From assembly GCA_019426215.1 (NCBI GenBank), contig CM033399.1, positions 20,841,022 through 20,905,021 of the forward strand: a stretch of 64,000 nt of DNA, written 5' to 3'. The notes under the pieces were generated by a model that was not told the DNA's origin, made no database searches, and worked only from the letters and a program-made list of their open reading frames with translations. Positions 22,665-34,065 of the stretch are shown here, one piece after another. The position numbers were made by a program, and so were the translations under genes. Numbering within the stretch: the stretch's first letter is position 1; every line of letters starts with the position of its first letter. The stretch comes from Buddleja alternifolia. Its lineage: Eukaryota > Streptophyta > Magnoliopsida > Lamiales > Scrophulariaceae.

Positions 22665-24102
22665 TGACACGCGAAATCCTAGCAAGTATACTAGGTCGTG
22701 CAAAGTAATAAAGTGGACTATTTAGCCCGGGGTGTATCGTCTCCACAGGGACAATTGGATTCAATGCTCGTAATTGCTATATTATCTAACTCTAAGCTAA
22801 ATCAAATTATAAGATGATGGTTGATTATACTATGAAAATAATTAAAGACAACTATGTGATAAACAAGATAATAAATCGAATGGAAAAAGGTGATTGGGTT
22901 ATGATCCTACTATGTTCTATTCTATGTTCATGAACTCTCAATTATCCGGATTTTTAGAACACTCTTGTTATGGCGAAACCCCCTAATGTATTTATTATTC
23001 AATCTCTTGAAATAACAAGCCTATACTAGTTAACAACTTCCTATATCTCTATAGTGAAGATTGAATTAACTAACATGCATTTAGGTTCAAAGGAATTCCT
23101 TGCTTACGAAGATCCTACATTCAATCGGGTCATCTTATCACAAAAAGCCACACAACGCAATCGATTCTATCTCTAGTCAATTGTTACGTTATGATGTTTG
23201 ATTTTTCGATCTCCCTTTATTTATCTCCTCTCGGTCTCAAGACAAAGCATTATATCAAACACATGGTGATCATTCATGTGAAAGCATTAAGCATAAAATC
23301 AAACATGTAACAAGAATGTAATAAATCCGGAAATTAATCATTCATTAAACACAAAACATCACAAAGTATTTACATAACCCAACCACAAAGATGCTTAGCT
23401 CATACTTATAATAACAAATGATTCAACAATTCTATAAGACATAGTTGATAAACTAATCAAAGAGAAAGAGTTGAATTACTCCCTATTACAAGGTGTGAAT
23501 CCAAGCTTTTGATGATGAAAATGGCTCCTCAAGCTTCCTTGGGTCTTCCTATGGCTTCCCTATGTGTTTTTAGAACAAGTGTAAGTGTTTTCCAAGAGAA
23601 AAGTGTGTTATAAAGGAGGATAACGGCGAACTTAAAATTAGGGCATCGGGGAAATCGGACCGCGGCACACATTCTAAACCGACCGCGGCTCGGATGGCAA
23701 GCAGTGCCTCGGCACAGTGCCGCGGTCTAAAAAGCAAGTCATGCCGCGGTTTGCCGAGGCCTAACAGGGTGCCGAAGGGTCATAACAAGGCCGCGGTGTT
23801 CTGGGCGCCGAAGGCCGCGGTTCTGTGCCGCGGTCCTATCCGGGTTTCTCATTTGGCATTGTACCGCGACCGCGGTCTTGCGCCGGGTTTAGTGCCGCGG
23901 TCCAGAGTGGCAGATTCATATTTTTCTTCGCTTTTCCTTCTCTTGTTCTGCCTTCTTACTCAATAATTGATCTATTTGACTTACATCCCTACACACATGA
24001 AATTGAAACAAATCAAAGCACTATGCAGGATATTCATTACTAAATTATGACGAAAATACCTAAATCAAAGGGGTAAAATACTTGTAAAATGTGAACTTAT
24101 CA
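22665..24102 (-). repeat. 3' LTR of gypsy element G
   Basis: Plus strand TGACACGCG ... GAACTTATCA. It differs from 44372-45809 by about 18 substitutions (by eye) plus two 13-bp indels that cancel in length. It holds about nine CCGCGG hexamers between 23660 and 23905, several in the context GTGCCGCGGTC. Short plus-strand frames here are artefacts of that GC block. Confidence 0.93.
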
Positions 24103-24115
24103 ACTACCCCCCAAC
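24103..24115 (-). other. Polypurine tract of G
   Basis: On the minus strand GTTGGGGGGTAGT lies directly upstream of the 3' LTR, the expected plus-strand primer. Confidence 0.8.
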
Positions 24116-24184
24116 TAGGCTTTGATCGTCTCGATCAATAGATGGTGAACAAATACTCATAAGTTCAGATTGTTCGCTGTGATT

Positions 24185-24213
24185 CACTAGTACAGAAGAG
24201 GTCTGTTACAGCG
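24185..24213 (+). repeat. Left terminal inverted repeat of H
   Basis: Starts CACTAGTACAGAAGAGG. Over 29 bp it matches the inverted right end with three mismatches. This is the 3' end relative to the genes. Confidence 0.92.
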
Positions 24214-24551
24214 GTTTTTTTTTCACTATTACAGCGGTTTTAACCGCTGTAATACGTATCGCTGTAATTGGTATGTTTACTATTACAGCGGTTAAAAACC
24301 GCTGTAAAATGAGCCCTATTACAGCGGTTCAATAACGAACCGCTGTAATAGGTAAATAAAAATAAAAATTAACTGTAAAAACCGTAGCCTGTTACAGCGG
24401 TTCGTTTCTGAACCGCTGTAACAGTGAACACTGTTACAGCGGTTCGTTGATGAACCGCTGTAACAGTGAACCCTGTTACAGCGGTTCGTTTCTGAACCGC
24501 TGTAACAGTGTTCACTGTTACAGCGGTTCAGAAACGAACCGCTGTAACGTG
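24205..24551. repeat. Left subterminal repeat array of H
   Basis: About eight hairpin-like pairs TTACAGCGGTT...AACCGCTGTAA, many with the spacer CGTTTCTG or CGTTGATG. Subterminal repeats of En/Spm elements bind the TnpA-type protein; binding here is inferred. Confidence 0.85.
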
Positions 24552-24806
24552 ATTTTTTATTTTTTTATTTTTTTCTGTTATAATTTCAGCTAGAGCTATA
24601 TCCTTCCCACAAGCTCAAAATTCAACTCATCAATAACACATAAAACAAACCAATTGCTCAACAGAAACAACAAATTCAAATCCAAAATTAATTTCATTCA
24701 CCAAATAATAATCTCTAATAATTACAAATAATAACGAGTTTACAATAAACCAATATAAACTAATCACTGCTTTTAAATCAAATAAAAATTTACAATAATT
24801 TTCAAC
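24552..24806 (-). other. 3' untranslated region of the H second gene
   Basis: AT-rich, between the stop at 24807-24809 and the subterminal array. AATAAA-like words occur on the minus strand (for example around 24663, 24710 and 24780), but no polyadenylation site can be fixed. Confidence 0.4.
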
Positions 24807-27800
24807 TTACACCGCCGGCATATCAAAAGCGCATTTAAAAATGTATTGTGCCAATTCAGAACGTGCTTCATCAAGTTGCTCTATAGTGTAAGTGGCGTAC
24901 TGACAATCAGCAAAGTACTGCAAGACAAATATTAAAATCCAACAAAAATGTTTAATAACTTAAAAGGGACATTAGAATTTGATTAATATTAATTAGGATT
25001 ATGCATACCGTCGGTGGGATTATAGATTCTCCGTGTCTAATAATATCTTTCATGAATTTCATGACGAAGAACCCACAATCTATGGCATTTATTTGAATGG
25101 GGCACTACAAATTAAATTCAAATCAAAATTGTATTAGAACAAATAACTTTTATACGAATAATTTCTTGAAACTATAATTAAAATAATATAATTAAACTAA
25201 CCTGTATACAACTCCATGTACAGGCCTTGTTTTTTGCTTTGATCTTTTGGTTGTTTTTATTTGCTCGAAACATCAAGACAGCGCTGTTAAAAACATCAAA
25301 AATCAAGGAAATATGTCAATATCAAGCAAATATATATATATGAAGTCTAGTTATAATATATATACTTTAAACTTAATATTAAATATAATATAATGGATAC
25401 ATTTAATTGAATGATAAAACTTACTGATTGATCATATCTTTCATATCATGTCGGTTATTTGGATTACCGTGCAAAGAATCCAAATAATAAACGATCTCTT
25501 TAATTGGATCAATCACGAGCAACAACCAATGGCCCCTAATCAGCATATTCAAAAGAAAAATTTTAAATTAGTTATGCCTACGTAACAAATTTTACAAAAT
25601 AACAATGTGTCTTTAGTAGCTCACCCGGAGTTGTAAGGTGCAAGAAACAACTTCCCCTCCAGTGCACTACCTATCATAGTATTTGCTATATATTGCGATT
25701 TGTCAACAAGCTGCGTGGGAGTAATTCCTGCTGCCGCAGATATAGAATGTGGGCTAAGGAACCCGAATTTATTTTGTTTTTGTTCGGGGACCACGTGATT
25801 AACCCACAAACACCTACAATTGAGCATAAAATAAATTTGAGTAACAAAAATAAACATAGTTCAAATTAATGCAGTAAAATAATTTAATTAAAAGCTTACT
25901 TTTTCTTAATTAATATTTAAAAACTTACTTGATGTAAGCAGTAATGATAGAGGCTCCTATCTGTTCTTTATGCACAAAGTCACCGATCTCCTCCCGCCCA
26001 ATATATTCTGGAAAGGGGATATTGAAGATTTCCTCGGGTATGTCTATCCGGATAGTGTTATCAGCAGCCATCATCCCAAAGAACCTTTCAAGAATTGCAA
26101 GTGAATTAGGGGGTGGAGCAGGAGGGTTGGCCACTAGAGAAGGAGGGTTGGCCACTAGAGGTGTATTTTTGACATGTGAGTGCTTCGTCATCTCTGATTT
26201 GCTTTTTCCGAGTGATGCTTTGGATTTTCCGAGAGACTATAAGCAAAAGAAAACAAAACGTGGGCGTTATCAATGAAAGTATATTTATTAACATTAAACA
26301 ATTGTTATAATTTAATAATGACTAGCTATTAATAATAATTACGTACCGATGCATCACCGACAATCACAAGACTCTTAGGCCAAGCAACCATGTATCCCAC
26401 AGCCTCAGATACTGTGAACACTCCTTCATCATCGAGAGGGACTGGTAAGGGTGCAATATCTTCAATTGCAATGTCAATCGACACTTTCACGAGGTGGGAG
26501 GCTAATGGACATGTATGCAATGTTCTATCCTTTGGTTGATTGTACATTGTTCCTCTTGCCACCAAACGATAACACGGTGTAGAAAGTGCTAATTGACACT
26601 GCACCACATCCTACATATATATATATATATATATACCATTATATTAGAAAATGTTGTATATCATACAGAAATATAGGATTGTAAGTTACATTATCACTAA
26701 ACAATATGCTTTTCATTAATTACCTGAGGAAGGTCTTTCACTTCTGGGCAGCTATCTTTCAAAGAAACCGCCTCTTCTGTATGTGGCTGCTGCGACGACC
26801 CAGACGCCCTATGCTGCTCAAACTCGCGTCGCAATTCAAATAGTGATTGAGTGAGCATTTGAACCGTGTCTTGCAAGTTATCAATCACCGTATTTTTTGA
26901 AGGCTTTGAATCCGAAAAGTAATCTGTTTGGGATACCCCAAAGCCTACACCCCTAACTCGACCCGGATGCTCCTTCTTTTTAAGAGCTATAGCCAGTATA
27001 TCATTCCGGGTCTTCTCGGGTCCACTGTGGCTACCCTCCTGTGATAAGCTTTCCTGTAATAATACATTTAAAAAATACAAAAATTTGTTATTTTAAAATT
27101 ATTTTTAAAAAAACATACAACACACTATATAACTAAAATTGCAAATAACTCACCATTGATTCCACTACTCTTTTAACATTGACATTATCAATCTTGTTCT
27201 GGCTGTCAGAATGTGCAACCCTCCACACTAGTGCTCGTGTCACCTCTGTGACATCTGACCCAGCATCCTTTCTTTTATGCTTCTATATAAGAAAATTTGT
27301 AAGGAAATAAATTTGATTAGAAAATTTGTAATTAAGGAGATTTGATTAGAAAATTTGTAAGGAAATTTGATTAGAATTACAACTTGTAACGAACTACGTA
27401 CCTCAATATACTCCACTTGAGCATATCCAAGACGTGATGCCCTGTAAGGATATTCAGGGTCCTTTGCTCTTTCAGAATTGTCCTTACGTAGTTGCTGTTC
27501 ATTATATAATCAAGGCATTAGTCAATGTATATAGTTTCAAATAATTTAAAATGAAACCATAAATTAAAATAATTACCTGAAAAGCTTCACTTTGGCGTAA
27601 TTCTACAAATTTTGTCCAATCTTCTTGAGATATACGATATTTTTCGGGTGGGCTTGAATTAATGTTCCCATCATCATCCTCTACCCAGATTCTGGTCAAG
27701 TAGCTCCTGTAGTTTCGAGCTAGCTTCCCAGCCTCGGCTAAGACGAACTTCTGTCTACTTTCGTCAATATCAAAGGCCAACTATAAAAAACAAAGAACAA

Positions 27801-28143
27801 AGTATATAAAAAATGTTAATTTAGAGAAAAAAAAACTACATTTACCAATTAAAAACATAATATATAATAACTAACTTACAGCTATTTCATTCCAAATGGC
27901 ATATTTTATTGCTGCAGGGACGCTGCGCCAATCACTGATAGTAATAGGGACCCTGTCACGAGCTATCACGCCAATGTAACCAACAAAAGTTGATTTATTT
28001 GGGTCAACTGGTTGACCATAATCGTTCCAACCAACTTGTAGCTTTATGCCTTTACTTTTGGCCTTTATTACTTTCTTCATTGCTGTAATACCTCTCCGTA
28101 TCTCACTTTCAACACTTGGGTTTGCAGCACCTCCAGAATCCAT
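24807..28143 (-). CDS. CACTA second gene: En/Spm transposase-like protein with Ulp1/C48 protease domain, 12 exons
   Basis: Coding exons read by hand, all with GT/AG borders and compatible phases: 28143-27880, 27780-27577, 27494-27402, 27282-27154, 27053-26724, 26610-26347, 26236-25929, 25813-25625, 25535-25425, 25283-25202, 25104-25009 and 24917-24807; total 726 residues. Exons 1-4 resemble the plant Ptta/En/Spm transposase family (IWVEDDDGN, ISQEDWTKFVELRQSEAFQ, RASRLGYAQVEY). Exons 5-6 hold a glutamine-rich, probably coiled stretch (about 290-320) and a region seen in such transposon proteins. Exons 8-11 form an Ulp1-type cysteine peptidase with GHWLLLVIDP (H596), YYLDSL (D613), Q662 and DCGFF (C668). 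Ulp1 family enzymes cleave SUMO or related conjugates; the substrate here is unknown. The first ATG directly follows a splice acceptor, so an upstream exon is possible. No stop or frameshift seen. Confidence 0.85.
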
Positions 28144-28276
28144 CTACAAGATTTCATAAGTGAAATTCAAATATTTCAACAACAAACGAAAATAAATATA
28201 TATGCATTAATCACATCATTAATCAGTTGGATCATATAAATCACATCAAAAAGTACAAAACCAAATATTGATAAGC

Positions 28277-28347
28277 TTACATTGGTAGTGGTCGTCGTGG
28301 TAGTGGCGGAGGAGAGGGTGACTGTGGTGGTATACGGTATCGACCTA
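28277..28347 (-). other. Possible upstream exon of the H second gene
   Basis: A T/S-rich open stretch ends at a good donor (AAT|GTAAGC) and could splice to the acceptor just before 28143, in frame with the ATG there. A TAG acceptor-like trinucleotide precedes it. It may be a 5' untranslated or N-terminal exon, perhaps joined to a far upstream leader by alternative splicing as in En/Spm. Boundaries uncertain. Confidence 0.35.
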
Positions 28348-28496
28348 CAAAAGCAAAAAAATACAGAAGTTAGTGTAACTCATTCACTAATATAATATTA
28401 CAAGCTGGTTCAATATAATTTACACTTTAACTGCATACTTAACAAAAGAGTTCAAATAAGTTACTCATATAATTATCAAATAAGTTCAAATACCTT

Positions 28497-31400
28497 TCAT
28501 CGTTTTCTTTTTGTCGCTGGTTTACTAATATTTTGTGATCCCTCAGTACGACCATTTTGTTTAGTACGCCGACGAACAGAAGGATTAATCCATATCCCTT
28601 CTTGGTGATCTTCTCGCATATACAATTCATCATCACTGATATCCAAGTCACCGTCACTATTTGTGGATTGTGAACCACCTAAGATAGGATTTCCTCCATC
28701 ATCTTCATTATATAGGCCATCATCCTCAATACAAGTATTTTTGTTTGCCGATAAAACAATGGACCACCTCTTATCGACAGGATCGGTGACAAAAAACACT
28801 TGTTTAGCTTGAGATGCCAAAATGAAAGGTTCATCTTTGTATCCCACCTTTTCAAGGTCTACTCGAGTAAAACCTATTTCACTATCATCGACACCATTTT
28901 TATGGTCAACCCACCTACACCCAAATACAGGCACCCGAAACCAACTGTAATCCAACTCCCATATACGTTCAATCACCCCATAATATGGTAAAGTGGCATA
29001 GATAGGGCTATTATCTTTCGCACTTGAGATATGCATTGCTTCAGCTACAAGACTCACCCCACTATTCTGCATTGTACTCCGTTCATCTTGGTCTTTTGTA
29101 TAAAATGTGACACCATTTATACGATAACCCGAATGACAAAATACGAATCTGCCCGGGCCCACCGACAACCGTGCCAATTTATCTGTAACTGAAAGTGAAT
29201 TCTCATTTTGTTTCTCTTGAATACACTTTCGGAACCAATCGATAAAACTCTTGTTATGTTCTCTTGAAATCCAACTTTCATTTTTACTTGAATTTATTCT
29301 CCTAAGTTGGTCCTTGTGCTCTTCGACATATGGCTCAACCTCATCGGTGTTGTGGAGCACATATAGGTGTGCCTGATCCTTTTGTGTGCTAGGAACACTC
29401 ACTAATTGCTTTCCAATTACGCTTTCTCCTTCTGTTCCCCCTCCCCCCACAACAGGAGACTTTTGAAGCTCTGCAACATTAGAATCATTCAGATATTCTG
29501 TGCAAAATGTAATAGCTTCATCAACTATGTACCGCTCAACAATGCAACCTTCCGGCCGGCTACGATTTTTCACATAGCCTTTCAATACCTTCATATAACG
29601 CTCAGCCGGATACATAGATCTCATAAAAGCTGGTCCACAAAGTTGTGTCTCTCTAACCAAGTGAATAGGTAGGTGAGTCATTATATCAAAAAACGCGGGT
29701 GGGAAATACATCTCAAGCTCACACAAAGTGAGGACAAGTTGTTTCTGAAGTGCAGGCAATTGTTCAGGATCAAACACCTTGCTCCACATTGCTTTGAAGA
29801 AGAAACACAATCTAGTTATCGTTTCTCTCACTTTTTTTGGCAGAATGGCCCGTAAAGCAATTGGCAGCAAATGATCCATGATTACATGACAATCATGAGT
29901 CTTCATATGCTTTAGCTTCAAGTCCTTCATTGATACAAGACTGCTAATGTTCGAAGAATACCCTTCGGGAACTTTCACTCCACAAAGAAACTCACATAAT
30001 GCAATTTTTTCTTTTCTAGATAGCGTGTGAGCTGCTGGAGGTAAATAAGTACGTTTTCCCTTCATTGTTGGTGCCAATTTACCTCTTATCTTCATTTCAA
30101 CTAAGTCCAACCTTGCCTTTACTCCATCTTTTGTCTTGCCGGGCACATTTAGAAGAGTACCAATGACACTATCAAATACATTTTTCTCAATATGCATTAT
30201 ATCAAGAAAATGTCTAACATGTAAAGATTTCCAATACGGCAAATCAAAAAAAATTGACCTTTTTTTCCACCCAGTTTTTGCAAGGCCGCCTGCAAAAGTC
30301 TTTCCGAACTTGATATCCAAGTCTTTTACATTCTCAAACACCTCTTCACCGGTCAAACACTTAGGAGCTCGACATTCTTCTATGCTCCCATTGAAAGCTT
30401 TCTTCCACCGACGATATCGATGTTCTCGATTCAACCATCTTCGATGCCCTTGGAATGCATATTTCTGAGAGTGTGGGAGTCTATATTGATCTGTACTCTT
30501 GACACATATGGGGCATGCACATTGCCCATGTACACCATATCCCTCGAGATTAGCTCTTGCTGGAAAATCATTGATTGTACCAAACAACATAACTCTAAGA
30601 TTGAAGCTCTCTTTTCTAAACCCATCATACACTTTAATACCGGTCTCCCACAACTCTTTCAAATCCTCAATTAAAGGGGCCAAGTAGACATCTATATCAT
30701 TTCCAGGTTGTTTCGGCCCGGAAATTAGTATAGGCATCATAATATGCTCTCGCTTCATGCATCGCGAAGGGGGTAGGTTGTAGATCATCAAAATCACCGG
30801 CCATGTACTATGTGAGCTACTTTGCAAGCCATGTGGGTTCATTCCATCTGTAGCCAATACAAGGCGTAAATTTCTTGGTTCTTCCCTAAATTCAGGGAAA
30901 TCATTATCGATCTTTTTCCATTGAGGAGAATCTGAAGGATGTCTAATCTTGTTATCTTCAATCCCTTGTTCAAGCCTTCTATCAGCATACCATGTCAAGT
31001 CCTTGGCAAACGCTTCACTACTGTACATGCGTCTAAATCTAGGTATTATGGGCAAATACCATGCTGTTTTGACAGGAGCAGATCCATTCTTCTTGTACCG
31101 TGAGGTGCCACATTTGGGACACACCGTCAATGATGCATAGTCCTTTCTAAACAAGATGCAATCATTGAAACAAGCATGTATCCTCTCATATCCCATGCCA
31201 ATTGCAGTTAACATCTTCTTAGCCTCATAAGTACGATTAGGTAACACATTATCATCGGGTAACATACTTTTTAATAAACCAAGTAAGTCTGTGAAACTCT
31301 TATCACTCCACCCATTGTTAGCTTTTAACTTGTAGAGGTTTAGGACTGCTTTCAATCTTGTGAAATTACTACCACTATACAGGGGTTTCTTTGAATCACT

Positions 31401-31775
31401 TGTCAAATTATCGAACATCTTGGGACAATTTCGCAAATCCTCCTCGATCACATTGGTCATCTCCTCCAAACGATCAGGCTCATAATCATCCATGTCAAAA
31501 TCTACTGATCGATATGATGTATCACCCAAATCAGCTGAGGTGGCACTGCTTTCACCGTGTCTTGTCCATCGTGTGTAGCTTTTATCAATTCCATTACACA
31601 CCAAATGATCTTCCAAGTCAGGTGGACTAATTCTCTTTCCAAAACAACAACGTAAACATGGACAACTAATCCTAGTCGGATCCGATGCATGCTCAACCGC
31701 AAAGTCGATGAATTCTTTCACCCCTTTCCCATATTGCTCCGACATACGATCCGCTACAATCCAACTTCGATCCAT
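28497..31775 (-). CDS. TNP2-type CACTA transposase
   Basis: A single uninterrupted frame of 1092 residues. Residues 1-75 form the transposase-associated zinc-binding domain (FIDFAVEHA, CPCLRCCF, HLVCNGIDKSYTRW). Residues about 200-540 are the tnp2 family core with ATDGMNPHG (D310), CPICVKSTDQYRL and FLDIMHIEKNVFDS (D525). Residues about 620-735 match DUF4218 (MKTHDCHVIMDHLLPIALR, MYPAERYMKVLKGYVKN). Residues about 925-1000 match DUF4216 (YYGVIERIWELDY, FGCRWVD). The C-terminus is basic (ATKRKR), possibly nuclear targeting. It would bind and cut the CACTA ends in the nucleus together with the subterminal-repeat-binding partner. Length and completeness suggest an active enzyme. The start MDRSWI agrees with the usual N-terminus of the family. 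Confidence 0.95.
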   Translation of the reverse strand: MDRSWIVADRMSEQYGKGVKEFIDFAVEHASDPTRISCPCLRCCFGKRISPPDLEDHLVCNGIDKSYTRWTRHGESSATSADLGDTSYRSVDFDMDDYEPDRLEEMTNVIEEDLRNCPKMFDNLTSDSKKPLYSGSNFTRLKAVLNLYKLKANNGWSDKSFTDLLGLLKSMLPDDNVLPNRTYEAKKMLTAIGMGYERIHACFNDCILFRKDYASLTVCPKCGTSRYKKNGSAPVKTAWYLPIIPRFRRMYSSEAFAKDLTWYADRRLEQGIEDNKIRHPSDSPQWKKIDNDFPEFREEPRNLRLVLATDGMNPHGLQSSSHSTWPVILMIYNLPPSRCMKREHIMMPILISGPKQPGNDIDVYLAPLIEDLKELWETGIKVYDGFRKESFNLRVMLFGTINDFPARANLEGYGVHGQCACPICVKSTDQYRLPHSQKYAFQGHRRWLNREHRYRRWKKAFNGSIEECRAPKCLTGEEVFENVKDLDIKFGKTFAGGLAKTGWKKRSIFFDLPYWKSLHVRHFLDIMHIEKNVFDSVIGTLLNVPGKTKDGVKARLDLVEMKIRGKLAPTMKGKRTYLPPAAHTLSRKEKIALCEFLCGVKVPEGYSSNISSLVSMKDLKLKHMKTHDCHVIMDHLLPIALRAILPKKVRETITRLCFFFKAMWSKVFDPEQLPALQKQLVLTLCELEMYFPPAFFDIMTHLPIHLVRETQLCGPAFMRSMYPAERYMKVLKGYVKNRSRPEGCIVERYIVDEAITFCTEYLNDSNVAELQKSPVVGGGGTEGESVIGKQLVSVPSTQKDQAHLYVLHNTDEVEPYVEEHKDQLRRINSSKNESWISREHNKSFIDWFRKCIQEKQNENSLSVTDKLARLSVGPGRFVFCHSGYRINGVTFYTKDQDERSTMQNSGVSLVAEAMHISSAKDNSPIYATLPYYGVIERIWELDYSWFRVPVFGCRWVDHKNGVDDSEIGFTRVDLEKVGYKDEPFILASQAKQVFFVTDPVDKRWSIVLSANKNTCIEDDGLYNEDDGGNPILGGSQSTNSDGDLDISDDELYMREDHQEGIWINPSVRRRTKQNGRTEGSQNISKPATKRKR

Positions 31776-32075
31776 CTAAATTCTCAATTAATTAAATTAA
31801 ATAATTTTAACATCAGTTGATAGTTAAATTAATTAAATAAATTTATTTTTAATTTATTTCGCATTATTCTATAAAAAATTCGGCAGAGTAACGACGCAAA
31901 TATTTCTACCAAGTTCTCGACTTAATCTTCTCAGTGGGTTGTAACCAACAGAAGTCGAATCTTACGATCCGCTAAAATCTCAACAGGGAAACGACGCAAA
32001 AAATACTACCAATTTCAACCACAACAAACCCAACACTCTAATCTTTCACCCACAACGAACACAAAACGATACAAA

Positions 32076-32225
32076 AATATTGATCACCAGTTGGATCACA
32101 TAAAACATCATATTTCCAGGGGAACAACTACAAATATTGATCACCAGTTGGATCACATAGATCACATAAAAAACTACAAATAAAGCATCATATTATAAAT
32201 ATTGATCACCAATTGGATCCAAAAG
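32076..32225. repeat. Three copies of a 27-bp motif upstream of TNP2
   Basis: ATATTGATCACCAGTTGGAT recurs at about 32078, 32135 and (one change) 32199, each followed by a CACATAAA-like tail. A related stretch lies at about 28225-28270, just upstream of the second gene of H, suggesting duplicated leader sequence. Confidence 0.6.
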
Positions 32226-32294
32226 CACATAAAACTACAAATAAATTAAAGCATCACGATATAAAGTTTTTGGAGCTTCTCGGTTGTGCAGAAA

Positions 32295-33400
32295 GCTGTG
32301 CGCGTCTTCACGAGAAAATTCATAAATAATTGTAGAAAGCTCGGATTCATGAACCGTTTTCTTCCTATGAAACTAGACACATAGGGCTATCCACACATAT
32401 ATCTCACATACTCAGTAGATGTCTAGAAAAAAGCAGATTTGTATTCAAAGTTAGAGAAAAATCTGTCAATTTTCAAAACAGCTGTGCGCGTCTTCACGAG
32501 AAAATTCATAACTCATTGTGGAAAGCTCCGATTCATGAACCGTTTTCTTCATATGAAACTAGACACATAGGGCTATCCACACATATATCTTACATACTCA
32601 GTAGATGTCTAGAGAAAAGCAGATTTGTATTCAAAGTTAGAGAAAAATCTGTCAATTACAGCTGTGCGCGTCTTCACGAGAAAATTCATAACTCATTGTG
32701 GAAAGCTCCGATTCATGAACCGTTTTATTCATATGAAACTAGACACATAGGGCTATCCACACATATATCTCACATACTCAGTAAATGTCTAGAAAAAAGC
32801 AGATTTGTATTCAAAGTTAGAGAAAAATCTGTCAATTTTCAAAACAGCTGTGCGCGTCTTCACGAGAAAATTCATAACTCATTGTGGAAAGCTCCGATTC
32901 ATGAACCGTTTTATTCATATGAAACTAGACACATAGGGCTATCCACACATATATCTCACATACTCAGTAAATGTCTAGAAAAAAGCAGATTTGTATTCAA
33001 AGTTAGAGAAAAATCTGTCAATTTTCAAAACAGCTGTGCGCGTCTTCACGAGAAAATTCATAACTCATTGTGGAAAGCTCCGATTCATGAACCGTTTTAT
33101 TCATATGAAACTAGACACATAGGGCTATCCACACATATATCTCACATACTCAGTAAATGTCTAGAAAAAAGCAGATTTGTATTCAAAGTTAGAGAAAAAT
33201 CTGTCAATTTTCAAAACAGCTGTGCGCGTCTTCACGAGAAAATTCATAACTCATTGTGGAAAGCTCCGATTCATGAACCGTTTTATTCATATGAAACTAG
33301 ACACATAGGGATATACATACATATATCGAACATACTCATGAGATGCCTAGAACAAATCAGATTTGCATTCAAAGTTAGTAAAAAATCAACTACAACATAA
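32295..33400. repeat. Tandem array of six 186-bp units in 5' region of H
   Basis: Units begin GCTGTGCGCGTCTTCACGAG at 32295, 32481, 32661, 32847, 33033 and 33219; one unit is 180 bp, and the last is diverged. Lengths are multiples of three, so a plus-strand frame stays open from 32516 to 33400. That frame is repetitive (WKAPIHEPF...), antisense to the transposon genes and most likely not a gene. The array lies between the TNP2 start and the 5' end, where En/Spm elements have promoter and leader sequence. Confidence 0.9.
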
Positions 33401-33654
33401 TAACAAAAATCCACTATATAATTTATAAAACCCCAATTAACATAACATGATATATATAACAATAATTAACAAATTAACATATAACCTACATTATATACAT
33501 CACAAAATCAGAATTAACATAACATTAATATATAACAAACAAGAAATTAACACATAACCTAAATTTAATATATACATAATATATATATATATATAACATA
33601 ACATATATAAACATATATATATATATACCTATAAAGAGAGAGGAGGAGAGTGGT

Positions 33655-33990
33655 GGGTCACGGCGCGGCGGCGGCGCGGCGGCGGCGGCGGCGGCACCTG
33701 CTCGGGCGGCGGCGGTTTCGGGTGGTGGTGGCGACGGGACGGGGGCGGTTTAGGTAGCTTGAGAGTGAGAGAGAGAGTATAGAGAGAGAGAGTAGAGTAT
33801 AGGGAGAGAGATCGAGTAGAGAGATAGAGAAAAATCAAATGGGGCGGCGGCGGCGGCGGCGGTGGTGGAGACGATGGCGGGGGCGGTGGTGGAGAGTGAG
33901 AGAGATAGTAGAGTAGAGAGAGAGAGTAGAGTAGAGAGTGAGGGAGATAGTAGAGTAGAGAGAGAGAGTAGAGTAGAGAGTGAGAGATAG
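33655..33990. repeat. GC-rich CGG-repeat block and GAGAGTA repeats in 5' leader of H
   Basis: Two CGG-rich tracts (about 33659-33750 and 33841-33895) with GA-rich repeats between and after (GAGAGAGTAGAGTA, 33760-33990). This resembles the GC-rich leader exon near the 5' end of En/Spm, a target of methylation control; similarity of position only. The minus-strand frame 33629-33838 is low complexity. Confidence 0.6.
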
Positions 33991-34065
33991 TAGAGAGAAA
34001 TGAGGGGAGAGCTCGGTTTTTGGGGGGAAAAAAGGGAGGGAAATTTTTTTTTTTTTTTAATTACG

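Noticed and set aside
24205..24551. Regular palindromic repeats that could look like a CRISPR array
   Set aside because: Plant CACTA subterminal repeats; spacers are a few bases long, there are no cas genes, and the array abuts a CACTA terminus.
32516..33400. 294-residue plus-strand open frame
   Set aside because: It is the translation of the 186-bp tandem array, open only because unit length is a multiple of three; antisense to the transposon genes and without a known domain.
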